Assembly: GCA_039029315.1 (NCBI GenBank)
Contig: JBCCGK010000051.1
Location: 11,960 to 75,959 of the forward strand
Direction: 5' to 3'
Source of the DNA: JBCCCJ01 sp039029315
GTDB lineage: Bacteria > Bacteroidota > Bacteroidia > J057
DNA length: 64,000 nucleotides
The stretch's first letter is position 1. Every line of letters begins with the position of its first letter. Below are positions 17,781 through 27,524 of this stretch, one piece after another. The position numbers and the translations under genes were made by a program. The notes under the pieces were generated by a model. The model made no database searches. It had not been told where the DNA came from and worked only from the letters and a program-made list of their open reading frames with translations.

Positions 17781-18338
17781 TTATTTCATCACTTCGTCCC
17801 TGAGTTGAGTTAGATATTCGCGGCCCAATCCCCTCAGTCGTTCTACGTTTTCATCCGGGATTCCCTCAGGGTCGGGATGACTATCAATCGCAACACTCAT
17901 GCTGTCTTCTCGCAACAGATGTAGCATTGGATAGGGGGAACGATTGGAATAATTTTCAGCGGAATCCGCCTCTGTTCCCTCAAATTGATACGCTGGATGG
18001 AAGGTGGCGATCTGGATGATGCCTTCCAATTCCTTTTCAGCCAACAATGCCTCAGTGATTTCAATGAAATCCCAATAGTCCAGAAAATCATTCAGGACAT
18101 GGGGGTGAATCAGCACTGTCGTGTCCGTTTCTTCCGGGGATACAGTCAACAAATGGTCCAACTCTCTATTCAATTCTTCCAGCAACTCTTCGGACTCTTT
18201 TGCCTGACTGAGCTGGTACCTGATCTGGCCCGCCCGTGATACCCGCGCAGCAAATGGACATAAATTCAGCCCAATTACTACTGACTCTACCCAGCGCTGG
18301 GATCGCTCTATGTACGTATGACTATCTGTCTCCAACAT
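17781..18338 (-). CDS. DUF1415 domain-containing protein
   Basis: 185 residues, full length for the family. The N-terminus has the conserved W-V-E...GLNLCPFA segment (C27), and the middle shows the family's IATFHPAYQFEG and NRSPYPMLHLLRE motifs. The protein is soluble and cytoplasmic; no function is established for DUF1415. A near-perfect promoter lies immediately upstream (18343-18374), so it is transcribed independently of the T9SS gene behind it. Confidence 0.9.
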   Translation of the reverse strand: MLETDSHTYIERSQRWVESVVIGLNLCPFAARVSRAGQIRYQLSQAKESEELLEELNRELDHLLTVSPEETDTTVLIHPHVLNDFLDYWDFIEITEALLAEKELEGIIQIATFHPAYQFEGTEADSAENYSNRSPYPMLHLLREDSMSVAIDSHPDPEGIPDENVERLRGLGREYLTQLRDEVMK

Positions 18339-18342
18339 TTAT

Positions 18343-18374
18343 CAAAGGTAGAAGTCCCGGACGGTTCTCCCAAA
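18343..18374 (-). promoter_or_regulatory. promoter of the DUF1415 gene
   Basis: On the minus strand: TTTG (18371-18374), 20 nt, TACCTTTG (18343-18350), then the ATG only 4 nt on. This is an exact match to the Bacteroidota promoter consensus and implies a very short or absent 5' leader. Confidence 0.65.
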
Positions 18375-18443
18375 AAGTAGCGAGAAAAAGTAAGACTTCC
18401 TGTTCCCCAGTACTTATCTCCGACAGGTCCCGATAGCAACAGC

Positions 18444-21215
18444 TTAGTGGGTCACAACCAGCTTTTGGAAATGAGTTGGTTGGCTACTGCCGTGCAGTCC
18501 TAACATATAGGTTCCAGAAGGCCAGGTTCTGATCGGAATTGTTTTTTCGATCGTCCTTGGCTTGTCTTCGGCTTTTTCGGCTGGGGAGCGGAAAATGAGT
18601 CGCCCTGCAAGATCCTGAATCGTGATATAGGATTGTGTCCCTTTTGGAATCTGATACGTCAGGATGATCTTGTCTGAGGCAGGGTTTGGAGAGAAAGTAA
18701 GTCGAGCGGAAGAGATGGGGGGGATCTTCACTTCCATAAGTTGGCTGACATTCGTTTCATTGTTTTCATCTATCAAGACCAGACGATAGATGACAGTTTC
18801 TCCCTGCAAGGTCTTGCTGTCGAGATCTTTCCATGTATAATGAAACTGCCCCGCCTTTCCTGCCACGGTTCCGAGGAGATGCCACTCTCCTGTTAGTTGT
18901 TTCCGCTCGATTCGGAATGAATGTCCTGCAAGATTCTTTGGATCGATTTCCCATTCCAGATGCGTCGCCAGCTTTTCGTTTTCCCATCGTGCAGAGAAGG
19001 CAGAAAAAGAGATTGGCAGTACTACGTCCACCTCAATCCCTACTAGCCAGGGTGCATCGCTCACGCCATTAGTCTTGCTGATCTGATAGGTGCCCGGAGT
19101 CATGGGAACATCCCCACTGTGAGTGGTGATGCCAAGGGTGATTTTATCATCTCTCAAAAAGATCGAGCCTGAGGCCCGTGGATAATCATTGTAGGTCCCT
19201 CCATACAGATTGCCATGTTCCAATGTGCTCCCGTTTGCGCTCAGTACACTGACGAAGGCATCAAACTGGGCTACATAACTATTGGCTCCTGAGGTTACAG
19301 GAAAATTACTGGATTGGGTAGCTCCCAGCACATGCGCGACATTGGTCAAGGTATCTATTCGGATAGACTTACCATAATCCAGGCCAGATCCTCCCAAATA
19401 GGTACTGTATACCAAGCTACTTCCTGCAGTATTGATTCGAGCGGCAAACGCATCTCCAGTGGAAACGGGACTTACAGCCCCCTGATAGGCACCAGCAGTT
19501 GTAGGAAAATCTGAGGAATAGGTAATGCCTGTGATGAATGCCTCCTCACTGCCATTGACATCTACCGAGTGGGCCACATCGCCATTGGTGCCACCCAAAT
19601 AAGTGATGTATTCTACCGCATTTCCGCTTGCATTCAGTTTGGCAATGAAGGCGTCTTCCTGATTCATTGCCGCCCCAAAATTGGCCGCTGTTTGGATGCT
19701 TCCTGAGGTGGCTGGGAAATCAGTAGAGCCGGTATTGCCAACAACGAAGACCTCTCCGTCTGTATCTACTGCAAGGCCATTGGCAATGTCATAATTGCTC
19801 CCTCCAAACATGGCAGCATATTCCAGCACCGTTCCTGTCGAATTGTATTTGTTCACAAATACATCTCCATTGCCACGAGGCCCACCAATATAAGCGCCTG
19901 AAGAGGTCGGAAAATCACTCGATAAGGTATAGCCTACAATAAAAGCTTCCCCTGTTGGCCAAACTTCCAAATCATACAGATAATCCCTGTCTGAGCCTCC
20001 GACATAGGTACCATATTGCAAACTGCTTCCATCTGCGCTGAGTTTGGCTAGAAATCCTTCTACCAATCCGCCATTGCTTGTTGGTTGCACACTCCCGCTG
20101 GTTGTTGGAAAATTACTGGACCGACAAAAACCTGCAACATAGGGTTCAAAGGAAGCATTGACACCGATTCCATAAGCAAGTTCCCAATCTGAGCCTCCCA
20201 AATAGGTGGAGAACATCATGGAAGTGCCATCTGCCGCCAATTTGGTTACATAGGCATCGATCCCACCTGCATAGGTGTTTTGATACACACCTGCAGTCGT
20301 TGGGAAGTTTGTCACTTTTGTATATCCTGTGAAGTAGACAAAATTAAGCGCATCTCTGCAAACAGACATCACGTAGTCATCCGAGGTACTGGTATGAAAA
20401 AAGCTGGACCAGGTCAAGGTCAGCGGGTCAATGATCAACGGCAAGGCCTCATTGTATCCTCTTGGGGCTCGAAATCCTATTTTGTCTTTGGAATGCTGTA
20501 CATACTGGACAGGAACAGCAATCTCTTCCCCATCAATCAATTGATAGGCATATGGGGCCATGTCTTTCACTTCTCCCCATTGGGTGAATATCCGCAAGTT
20601 GCCTTTCTCATCTATCTTTAATTGATCCACCCCATCCCACTCCATCAGGATTGCTTCCATATCGGCTCCCGCTTGAAGAATGAAATCATATTTCAACTGA
20701 TGTTCTGCACTTCCATAATAGCGCAAATCTATTCCTTTGTAAATCTCATCATACCATAACTCCCGAAATCTTCGGACATGCGTACTCCATGAAGAGGGAT
20801 CATTGCCTCTCAGGTAGTTGGTGTAGCCTGGGAGCATATCTTTTCCTTTGGGAACAACATCTGGCAGGGTATTGACAAATGTTACATTCCAGATTAAGCC
20901 TTCATATTCTGGAGCCCGGGCGTACCGCCACTGATAGTTTTCATGTTTTTCGGACTGGGGTTCCCGGCTTGGATCACGGGCTTCGATTTCACGGACTTGC
21001 GCAATACTGATTCCTTGGTCCAGAAACCTCACCAAATGATCAGGCACAAAGGTTTTGTAATGAATCTGAGGATCGTATTGTCCTTTATTTTCTTCAAAAT
21101 ATACTTGGGAAGGATAGCTTTTCAGTTCTAGATCTGGAGGGGGTATTTTTTTCCCCAGAACAATCGAACACAGACAAATCACAAAGAGCAGGCACCAAAG
21201 GCGCATGACAAACAT
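18444..21215 (-). CDS. SBBP-repeat beta-propeller protein with T9SS C-terminal sorting domain
   Basis: 923 residues, secreted. A signal peptide (LLFVICLCSIVLG) is followed by a DUF7948-like N-terminal domain (ENKGQYDPQIHY; LRGNDPSSWSTHVRRFRELWYDEIY). Residues ~270-720 hold many ~50-residue SBBP repeats, with recurring YSTYLGGS-like and FPTTSGAYQ-like phrases, forming a propeller. A linker then leads to a type A sorting domain (FSPNPASDKIIL...GTYMLGL...KLVVTH) that sends the protein through the type IX system to the cell surface. The start may be the ATG three codons in (21206). The ligand or substrate is unknown. Confidence 0.9.
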   Translation of the reverse strand: MFVMRLWCLLFVICLCSIVLGKKIPPPDLELKSYPSQVYFEENKGQYDPQIHYKTFVPDHLVRFLDQGISIAQVREIEARDPSREPQSEKHENYQWRYARAPEYEGLIWNVTFVNTLPDVVPKGKDMLPGYTNYLRGNDPSSWSTHVRRFRELWYDEIYKGIDLRYYGSAEHQLKYDFILQAGADMEAILMEWDGVDQLKIDEKGNLRIFTQWGEVKDMAPYAYQLIDGEEIAVPVQYVQHSKDKIGFRAPRGYNEALPLIIDPLTLTWSSFFHTSTSDDYVMSVCRDALNFVYFTGYTKVTNFPTTAGVYQNTYAGGIDAYVTKLAADGTSMMFSTYLGGSDWELAYGIGVNASFEPYVAGFCRSSNFPTTSGSVQPTSNGGLVEGFLAKLSADGSSLQYGTYVGGSDRDYLYDLEVWPTGEAFIVGYTLSSDFPTSSGAYIGGPRGNGDVFVNKYNSTGTVLEYAAMFGGSNYDIANGLAVDTDGEVFVVGNTGSTDFPATSGSIQTAANFGAAMNQEDAFIAKLNASGNAVEYITYLGGTNGDVAHSVDVNGSEEAFITGITYSSDFPTTAGAYQGAVSPVSTGDAFAARINTAGSSLVYSTYLGGSGLDYGKSIRIDTLTNVAHVLGATQSSNFPVTSGANSYVAQFDAFVSVLSANGSTLEHGNLYGGTYNDYPRASGSIFLRDDKITLGITTHSGDVPMTPGTYQISKTNGVSDAPWLVGIEVDVVLPISFSAFSARWENEKLATHLEWEIDPKNLAGHSFRIERKQLTGEWHLLGTVAGKAGQFHYTWKDLDSKTLQGETVIYRLVLIDENNETNVSQLMEVKIPPISSARLTFSPNPASDKIILTYQIPKGTQSYITIQDLAGRLIFRSPAEKAEDKPRTIEKTIPIRTWPSGTYMLGLHGSSQPTHFQKLVVTH

Positions 21216-21699
21216 AAGGTGTGGCTTAAGGAGTTTATTTCACTCCAAAAGTCCGAAACGCAGGGATGAGAATCTGCCAGATCCCAGCAGAACAATTACA
21301 CATGTTCAAAATAGACAAGATAAAAAATATTTACACCACTCATGATTAACCAAGATGGAGTAAGCTTGATTGAAAAAAAACAGGGAAGGATCTCTCGAAA
21401 AATTTCTCGGCCATGGAGAAACACAAGTCCTCCTGCCATCCATTTATGGTAGAAACTTGTGTCTCTCGTTTCTTTTTATGGCTTCAGAAAGAAATCAATT
21501 CTCCTTTTTGCATCAGCTTCTTTCTGGTATTGTCAGGTGATCGCCCCATGCTGTCGAAACAATCGACAAGCTCTTTGTTATTCGATGTGAGACTTTCCTT
21601 CTCACTGTATCTAAATATTCCTGTAAGAACTCATGTCAATCATGAATCGAATCCAGGAATAATTATATGAGATAACTATTTCCTCAAAAAACTTTCCTT
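21216..21699. other. 484-nt intergenic region between two T9SS cargo genes
   Basis: No credible gene: the one 85-codon plus-strand frame is low-complexity and unrecognisable. A hairpin with an 11/12 stem lies at 21416-21467 (GAGAAACACAAG / CTTGTGTCTCTC), followed on the plus strand by a T-rich stretch. It probably holds the promoter of the SBBP gene and the 3' end of the upstream minus-strand transcript. Confidence 0.4.
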
Positions 21700-24600
21700 C
21701 TATTCTGTAACTACCACTCTTCGATATAGACTTCCCTCTTGCGCATGAACCTTGAGGAGATATATTCCGGCAGGCATAGTCAATGGCAATGAAAGGCTTA
21801 TCTGGGATTGTCCGTGAATATCACCTAATTCCTGGTATAGGATCTCTTTCCCGTTTAGGCTGTACAAAGCTGCACTGGCATCTTTCAATTCCATTTGTTG
21901 AAAGTTCAAACCAATAAAGCTTCGGGCTGGATTGGGTGAAAGCGTCAAGGTCCCATGTATCAGCATTCGCTCATTCCCTACAGAAACCAAAGAGATCTCT
22001 TGAGTTAAAGTATCTGACCCACATGGATTGCTGACAATCAGGCTTACGACATACGTTCCATTATTGGAGAATACATGAACAGGATCAGTCTCTGTGCTTC
22101 CATCTGTTTGATCTCCAAAGGTCCATTGGTAGCTGACTCCCCCGCTGGAAGCGTCTTGAAAGAAAACGGTTCCACCTTGTATGTGGTAGTCAAATTGTGC
22201 CGTTGGTCCATTGTCATCATGTTCAATCGTGAAACTCTGCTCAGGAAGACTGCACCCATTGGCATCAGATATCTGAACGGAATAGATTCCTGATTTCACC
22301 TCCATCAACTGTTCCGTCGTGTCTCCATTGCTCCAGGCAAAATTGTAGGGCACTGTTCCTCCTTCTACCAGCAGATCTATCCATCCATCTGCAGTCTCCT
22401 GACAGGAAGCATCCTGAATGGACACAAGCACAGAGGACAAGCTGTCTGGCTCCTGGATCTCAAATGTCAGGGAATCTTCGCATCCCATGCCATCTGATAG
22501 CCTTACCTGATATCTCCCCTCCAACAAGGAATCCAGGAATTCGGTCACTGGTCCATGATCCCACTGAATGCTCAAAGGAGATGTTCCGCCACTCACAGCC
22601 AATGATATCTGTCCGTCTGCCCGCCCAAAGCAGGATATCTGTGCGGCAATTCCTTCCAGGATCAAAGAATCAGGCTCTTCAATAAATATCGATTCTGATT
22701 GGATCTTACATCCAACAGCATCAGAGATCAGAACATCATATTCGCCAGCCATCAGCTGTGTCGGATCTTCCATCGTCTGCCCATCGCTCCACATGAAGGC
22801 AAATGGGGCCTGCCCACCTGCCACACTAACATCAATCGCACCAGATGCCTCTCCACCACAACGGGCTGCTGTGGCAATCGCAGAGTGAATCTCCAATGGC
22901 AATTTCATAGAGAAGTGAATCGTATCTCGTCGAAACAGACCTATATCATTGGTCGCAACAATCGTTAAGATGCTGTCAATAATTGTTTGTCCAGTAAGAT
23001 TATGGAGTCGCACGCTTGAGGTTTGCGCACCAGTGGACCAAAGGTAATCAACTTGTGGGTCCGTGCCTCCCAGAATGGAATCTCCTTCACAATACCATCC
23101 ATCATCCCCGAATACCACTGTGGGAGGGCTGCCTATTACAAAATCATCGAAGCCTATCCCATCACTGTTTTGTGTTCCGCCAGCTGAGAAAGCCAATCTA
23201 AATCGAACCGATGATTGCCCAATCAACCCTGGATCGAGTTGGTGGGTTACAGCTACCCATCCTCCAGAGCCATCATTGTTGGCGTTCCACCCGCTCCACC
23301 CTACTGGCTGCCCACCGGGAAAACTGTTGATGTACTGCCAGTTATACCAATCAGGTGCTCCGTATTCTCCCACCACCTGCCAACTATCACCATCATCAAT
23401 GCTGGACTGCAACACAAGTCCGTCCCAGCTGGATTCTGTTTCCCACCATATCTTCATCCCTACCCATGTATCTATCGAGACATTGCTGAGGTTAAAACAA
23501 GGACTGATGATCCAGGAAGATTCGAAACTGTTATAGGTCCCCAGTCGATTGGTTGACCAGGCCCTTTGACCTGAGGCAGCTCCTGATATGGTCGTAGCGG
23601 CAGGAACCCCCCATTCCCAACTGCTGTAAGTTCCTCCGCTTTCCCACCCACCATTTCCTGCCTCAAAGTCTTCCTTATAGGGAAAGACTGAAATTTCCTG
23701 AATGTTGGTCAAGGTATGCTGCATGGTATCATTGGTCGAATTTGTGTCTCCATTTCCATTGACCCAAACCTGAATATCATATGCTCCTGCCATGCTAAGA
23801 TCCGCTTTGGTAACGAAGGTATAGCTCAGGGTATCTCCCGGTGCCACAGAGCCGGGCACCGACTCCATTCCAGAAATGGGTGAGCCATTGATGCTATAGG
23901 CTGCTTGCAGATTGGTGGCGGTTTGTTGGCCGATATTGCTGATCCGAACAGTAACACTTTCAAGGCCCATTCCACAAGCATTGGCAGCAGGATTGACCAA
24001 TTCGACAGGCACCAGATCCTGGGGAGGGATCAGAAAGGGAGTTAGCTCATAGTAGTGATTATCTGCATATCCTGACCCTAATTGACTAAGGCTTGTATTG
24101 CTATTTCCATATTGTACTCCAAAGGTGTGATCTTCCTGCACCCCGATGGTACTGGTGATCCAGTTACTGCTAGGGCTGCTGAACATATCCACCAGATAGA
24201 TATGGTTGCTACTTTCTTCCAAAACTGTGGCTACATAAACAAAGCTGGTCGGTCCCCATTCATAAGAATACCAACGAATCCAGAATTGGCGGTTGGGAGC
24301 TGTTCCAAACACTTTGTATTGAATCAGATCATTGGTTCCAATTGGAGGAGCATTGGCGAATTCTTCCCAAAAGCAGGCAATCGACAAATCGGGAATCGTA
24401 TTGGTAGGGAGGTTCACATTGTTTCCGGGAATGGCCGAATTAGATACATCAAATGTGATGACTCCATTCGCACTGGCCTTGAAAGCACTGACATTTTGCC
24501 CGTAAAATGAGAATGGAAAGGGCAACGTAAAGGTGCTAGACCACATATTTGTTGTCTGCCCGCCTGTCAGGAGAGTCGTCCATCCGGTTAGGTCAAAATC

Positions 24601-24735
24601 TGTCTCTGTATTCAATCCTCCAGGATTTCCTCCACTTTTGGATTCGATATGATAGGAATACTGACCTGATGCACAAGGGAATGCAAAAAAGAAAGCCAAT
24701 CCCAAGAACAAGATGCATGTTTTCATATTTCCCAT
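21700..24735 (-). CDS. large surface protein with CARDB, SprB and PKD modules and T9SS sorting domain
   Basis: 1011 residues. The signal peptide (LFLGLAFFFAFPCASGQ) is followed by a beta-rich N-terminal region. A CARDB-like adhesion module begins near residue 240 (LVPVELVNPAANACG). A jelly-roll/MAM-like region with WISPCFNLSN and IGFDDFVIG spans ~345-530. Three SprB-type repeats (~615-840) share the frame 'G.I...V.GG..P..F.WS.G'. A PKD domain (FGDQTDGSTETDPVHVF) precedes a type A sorting domain (LSPNPARSFIGL...GIYLLKV...VVVTE). The modules point to an adhesive or matrix-like surface protein exported by the type IX system. No catalytic motif is seen. Confidence 0.88.
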   Translation of the reverse strand: MGNMKTCILFLGLAFFFAFPCASGQYSYHIESKSGGNPGGLNTETDFDLTGWTTLLTGGQTTNMWSSTFTLPFPFSFYGQNVSAFKASANGVITFDVSNSAIPGNNVNLPTNTIPDLSIACFWEEFANAPPIGTNDLIQYKVFGTAPNRQFWIRWYSYEWGPTSFVYVATVLEESSNHIYLVDMFSSPSSNWITSTIGVQEDHTFGVQYGNSNTSLSQLGSGYADNHYYELTPFLIPPQDLVPVELVNPAANACGMGLESVTVRISNIGQQTATNLQAAYSINGSPISGMESVPGSVAPGDTLSYTFVTKADLSMAGAYDIQVWVNGNGDTNSTNDTMQHTLTNIQEISVFPYKEDFEAGNGGWESGGTYSSWEWGVPAATTISGAASGQRAWSTNRLGTYNSFESSWIISPCFNLSNVSIDTWVGMKIWWETESSWDGLVLQSSIDDGDSWQVVGEYGAPDWYNWQYINSFPGGQPVGWSGWNANNDGSGGWVAVTHQLDPGLIGQSSVRFRLAFSAGGTQNSDGIGFDDFVIGSPPTVVFGDDGWYCEGDSILGGTDPQVDYLWSTGAQTSSVRLHNLTGQTIIDSILTIVATNDIGLFRRDTIHFSMKLPLEIHSAIATAARCGGEASGAIDVSVAGGQAPFAFMWSDGQTMEDPTQLMAGEYDVLISDAVGCKIQSESIFIEEPDSLILEGIAAQISCFGRADGQISLAVSGGTSPLSIQWDHGPVTEFLDSLLEGRYQVRLSDGMGCEDSLTFEIQEPDSLSSVLVSIQDASCQETADGWIDLLVEGGTVPYNFAWSNGDTTEQLMEVKSGIYSVQISDANGCSLPEQSFTIEHDDNGPTAQFDYHIQGGTVFFQDASSGGVSYQWTFGDQTDGSTETDPVHVFSNNGTYVVSLIVSNPCGSDTLTQEISLVSVGNERMLIHGTLTLSPNPARSFIGLNFQQMELKDASAALYSLNGKEILYQELGDIHGQSQISLSLPLTMPAGIYLLKVHAQEGSLYRRVVVTE

Positions 24736-24838
24736 ACTTGTATTTTTTTCAAAAATATATTTACGAATAAGCGTAAAAAATGGGTGTTTGAAAAATGATT
24801 TTTGCTACAGCTCTTGCATGCAGATTGAACAATTCTGA

Positions 24839-24870
24839 TTGGATCTTAGTTCTCAAGAGTGGTACCTTTG
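24839..24870 (+). promoter_or_regulatory. candidate promoter of the YdjM-like gene
   Basis: TTG (24839-24841), 21 nt, TACCTTTG (24863-24870), and the ATG 4 nt later at 24875. The -7 box is exact; the message would be almost leaderless. Confidence 0.55.
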
Positions 24871-24874
24871 CAAC

Positions 24875-25906
24875 ATGGATTCCCTCACTCAAATCGTATT
24901 AGGCGCTTCGGTTGGAGAAGCGGTTCTTGGCAAGAAAGTTGGCAATAAAGCTGCCTTATGGGGGGGAATTTGCGGAACCATTCCCGACTTGGATGTACTG
25001 GCCAATGTCTGGATGGGAGAACTGGATGCTCTGGTTGCTCATCGTGGGGTAACACATTCTATTGCATTTAGTATTGTGATGGCCCCGATTGTTGGCCATT
25101 TGATTCATCGGATCTATAAAAAGAATCGAGGAAGCCCAAAGGGATGGTCATTATTGGCTTTCTGGGCATTGCTCACCCATCCTTTGCTGGACTGCTTTAC
25201 CAGTTGGGGCACACAGTTGTTTTATCCGTTCAGCAGTGTCCGAGTAGCCTTCAATACGATTTTTGTTGCTGACCCTGCCTACACTGTCCCCTTTTTGCTT
25301 TGCTTATTGGTTGCCATGTTCCTTCGACAGGAGAAGCGGGCAAGAAGGATATGGAACTGGGCAGGGATTGTGATCAGCAGCTTGTATTTGGTTTTGACGG
25401 TGACCAATAAGTTTGTGGTAGATGCTGTTTTTACAAATTCGTTACATCGGGCGGGCAAGAGTGTAGAACGATTTTCCACCTATCCTACTCCCCTAAACAA
25501 TATTCTGTGGTATGTCGTTGCCGAAGAACCCAGCGGCTATAATGTAGGCTTATATTCTCTTGTGAAGGACTATAACAGCCCAATCGCCTATACTTATGTT
25601 CCTAAAAATCATCAGCTGATTCAAGGATTGGACGACAACAAAGTAGTAGAAACCCTGCAATGGGTGAGTAAAGGCTATTATGCCCTGGAGGAATCTGATA
25701 GCACCCTGATTTGGCACGACCTACGATTTGGCCTGATGAACCTTTGGGATGAAGAGGTCGTTGGCCCTCCCAAATTTTTGTTTTCGTACAAACTTGTCAA
25801 GGAGAACAACGAATACGTAGAGATTAGCCAGGAAAATGGGCCTCCTCAAGACTTTCCTGAGGGAGCGATTGATCGCTTTTGGAATCGGATTTGGGGACGG
25901 GAATAA
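24875..25906 (+). CDS. YdjM-like membrane-bound metal-dependent hydrolase
   Basis: 343 residues from the ATG at 24875. The longer frame from 24839 would start inside the promoter. Characteristic stretches are MDSLTQIVLGASVGEA, GTIPDLDVL, the histidine motif AHRGVTHS, and HPLLDCFTSWGTQLFYP. These form the metal site of the LexA-binding/YdjM family. About four membrane segments occupy the first half, and a soluble C-terminal half follows. The physiological substrate is unknown for the family. No functional link to neighbours is visible. Confidence 0.87.
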   Translation: MDSLTQIVLGASVGEAVLGKKVGNKAALWGGICGTIPDLDVLANVWMGELDALVAHRGVTHSIAFSIVMAPIVGHLIHRIYKKNRGSPKGWSLLAFWALLTHPLLDCFTSWGTQLFYPFSSVRVAFNTIFVADPAYTVPFLLCLLVAMFLRQEKRARRIWNWAGIVISSLYLVLTVTNKFVVDAVFTNSLHRAGKSVERFSTYPTPLNNILWYVVAEEPSGYNVGLYSLVKDYNSPIAYTYVPKNHQLIQGLDDNKVVETLQWVSKGYYALEESDSTLIWHDLRFGLMNLWDEEVVGPPKFLFSYKLVKENNEYVEISQENGPPQDFPEGAIDRFWNRIWGRE

Positions 25907-25965
25907 GGGAATGAAAGCCTGTCACTTTTTCAGAGACTTTTCGTACCTTTATTCAAACAGCAATC

Positions 25966-26700
25966 ATGGAAGAAATTCGAGAAATATTAAAACAGTTTGC
26001 GATAGACATGGCTGCGCTCAAGGAGCGAGATGAGCAGTATATTAAAGATCGGGAAGAAAGAGAAAAGGAAAGAACCAGAGAGAAAGAAGAAAAAGAAAAG
26101 GAAAGAGCCAGAGAGAAAGAAGAAAGAGAAAAAAGATGGGCCAGAGAAGAGAAAAGAAAAGCCAAGGAAGCGAAGGAACAAGCAGAGCGAACCAAAGAAC
26201 TGGATCGCAGATTCAAAGAGGCAGAAAAGCTCATCTCCAGAGTAGGAAAACAAATCGGAGATCTGGGAAATAAATTCGGTTCCTTTACAGAGGGAATGGC
26301 TTTACCCTCTTTTCAGAAGATTCTTTATCAACAATTTGGCGCGACGCATGTCTCTCCCCGGGCCAAAGCTCGTCTCAATGGCCACACACTTGAAATCGAT
26401 ATACTTGGATACAGCAATGGGAAACGTAATACTGCTGTAGTGGTTGAAATCAAATCCCACCTCAAAAAGGAAGATGTGGATCAACTCCTCAGAATTCTGG
26501 ATGACTTCCCTCAATTTTATCCTGCACACAAAGACAAAGCTCTCTATGGTATCCTCGTAGGAGTCAATGCACCAGAATCGATCCGAAATCTCGCCAAAAA
26601 GAAGGGCTTATATGTAGGGCAAATCAGTGATGAAACCTTTGATTTACTGGTCCCTGAGACATTTGACCCAAAGAATTTTGGTACAGAACAAGATTCATGA
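25966..26700 (+). CDS. DUF3782-like coiled-coil protein with PD-(D/E)XK nuclease fold
   Basis: 244 residues. Residues ~20-100 are a charged, almost uninterrupted helix containing three 11-residue repeats (EKERAREKEER type). The C-terminal half has the PD-(D/E)XK core: EID in LEIDILGY followed by a beta-strand with EIK (VVVEIKSHLK), the usual acidic-x-lysine pair. DUF3782 proteins have this layout and are predicted, not proven, nucleases. The stop codon overlaps the next ATG (ATGA), so the lipoprotein downstream is translationally coupled. A TACCTTTA box at 25944-25951 may be its -7 element. Confidence 0.8.
   Translation: MEEIREILKQFAIDMAALKERDEQYIKDREEREKERTREKEEKEKERAREKEEREKRWAREEKRKAKEAKEQAERTKELDRRFKEAEKLISRVGKQIGDLGNKFGSFTEGMALPSFQKILYQQFGATHVSPRAKARLNGHTLEIDILGYSNGKRNTAVVVEIKSHLKKEDVDQLLRILDDFPQFYPAHKDKALYGILVGVNAPESIRNLAKKKGLYVGQISDETFDLLVPETFDPKNFGTEQDS
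26062..26160 (+). repeat. three tandem 33-nt repeats inside the coiled-coil gene
   Basis: Units at 26062-26094, 26095-26127 and 26128-26160. The first two are nearly identical; the third has diverged. Each encodes 11 residues. The strand is almost pure purine over about 120 nt. Confidence 0.8.
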
Positions 26701-27515
26701 TCCAGAAGCATTTTCCTTTTTTCCTCTTTGCTCTTCTTCCACTCCTTCATTTCTCCTGCCATCAACCTCATCCTGCTCAAGACAAGTTGATAGCCTTGTT
26801 GTCCCATCCGCGCAGCATTGAATCTCTCCAGTTTCATGTGGAGCCCTGGATGATTGGTGGGAACTTGGTTTCTTACAGAACTGGTGCTGTTAGCATGCAC
26901 AACTTTAAAAAGCATAGAGCAACAGCATTTCAGTTTTCCGAGGAGGATTTTCGTAGATTTTGCCTAAAAAAGCTTCCTTCTCTGAAACCAACACAGCAAG
27001 AGTATGGGATTCTCTATACCCATGCGATCTGTGAATTGAGGGTCAAAGGACATGAGCCAACGATTATTTTGGTCTTTAATCAGATTGGAGATATGCGCAT
27101 TCACTTCATGGGAGAGGATCATCCCTTGCCAGATGAGCGGGAAATATTCCAGGCCGAGGAGATGTTTGACTATCTGATCAAAAAGGCTTTGATTCAAGTC
27201 AAAGAAGAGGAGCGAATCCGAACACAGTTTTGCGATGCAAATCAAATTGTTGGGACTGCTTTGGCAGAGATTGGGAAGAGGAGAGAAGATGACTCCATGG
27301 CTTTTTCCGAGATCCAAACAACGATCATTCCCTTTTTGGAGCAATTAACTGGAATACAAAGCAGACTCGATTCTTGTTCTTTAAGTCATGTCTACTCTCG
27401 CCATTATTTCAATTGGTATGACTGGTATTTCGACCATGAGCCTTTGGACTGCGACCACCGGTTCCAGAATCTGGTCAGTGAATGGCTGGATGATTGCCCG
27501 GAAATACTCAAATAG
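26697..27515 (+). CDS. putative lipoprotein of unknown function
   Basis: 272 residues, no family recognised. The N-terminus is a lipoprotein signal (FFLFALLPLLHFSC). The mature part is mixed alpha/beta and rich in aromatic and acidic residues, with a Trp/Tyr/His cluster near the C-terminus (HYFNWYDWYFDHEPLDC). It starts with an ATGA overlap on the DUF3782-like gene, and its end is only 9 nt from the convergent patatin gene. The coupling of a cytoplasmic predicted nuclease with a lipoprotein gives no clear functional reading. Confidence 0.72.
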   Translation: MIQKHFPFFLFALLPLLHFSCHQPHPAQDKLIALLSHPRSIESLQFHVEPWMIGGNLVSYRTGAVSMHNFKKHRATAFQFSEEDFRRFCLKKLPSLKPTQQEYGILYTHAICELRVKGHEPTIILVFNQIGDMRIHFMGEDHPLPDEREIFQAEEMFDYLIKKALIQVKEEERIRTQFCDANQIVGTALAEIGKRREDDSMAFSEIQTTIIPFLEQLTGIQSRLDSCSLSHVYSRHYFNWYDWYFDHEPLDCDHRFQNLVSEWLDDCPEILK

Positions 27516-27524
27516 TTCAGTTAT

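Noticed and set aside
20000..20400. Recurrent near-repeats suggesting a CRISPR or tandem array
   Set aside because: They are the coding repeats of the SBBP beta-propeller; spacing is in-frame and the sequences are too divergent for a CRISPR.
21640..21660. TCGAATCC sequence resembling a tRNA T-arm
   Set aside because: No acceptor, D or anticodon stems can be formed around it.
21413..21670. 85-codon plus-strand frame between the two T9SS cargo genes
   Set aside because: Phe/Ser/Leu-rich with no recognisable domain, overlaps a hairpin, and reads like noncoding AT-rich sequence.
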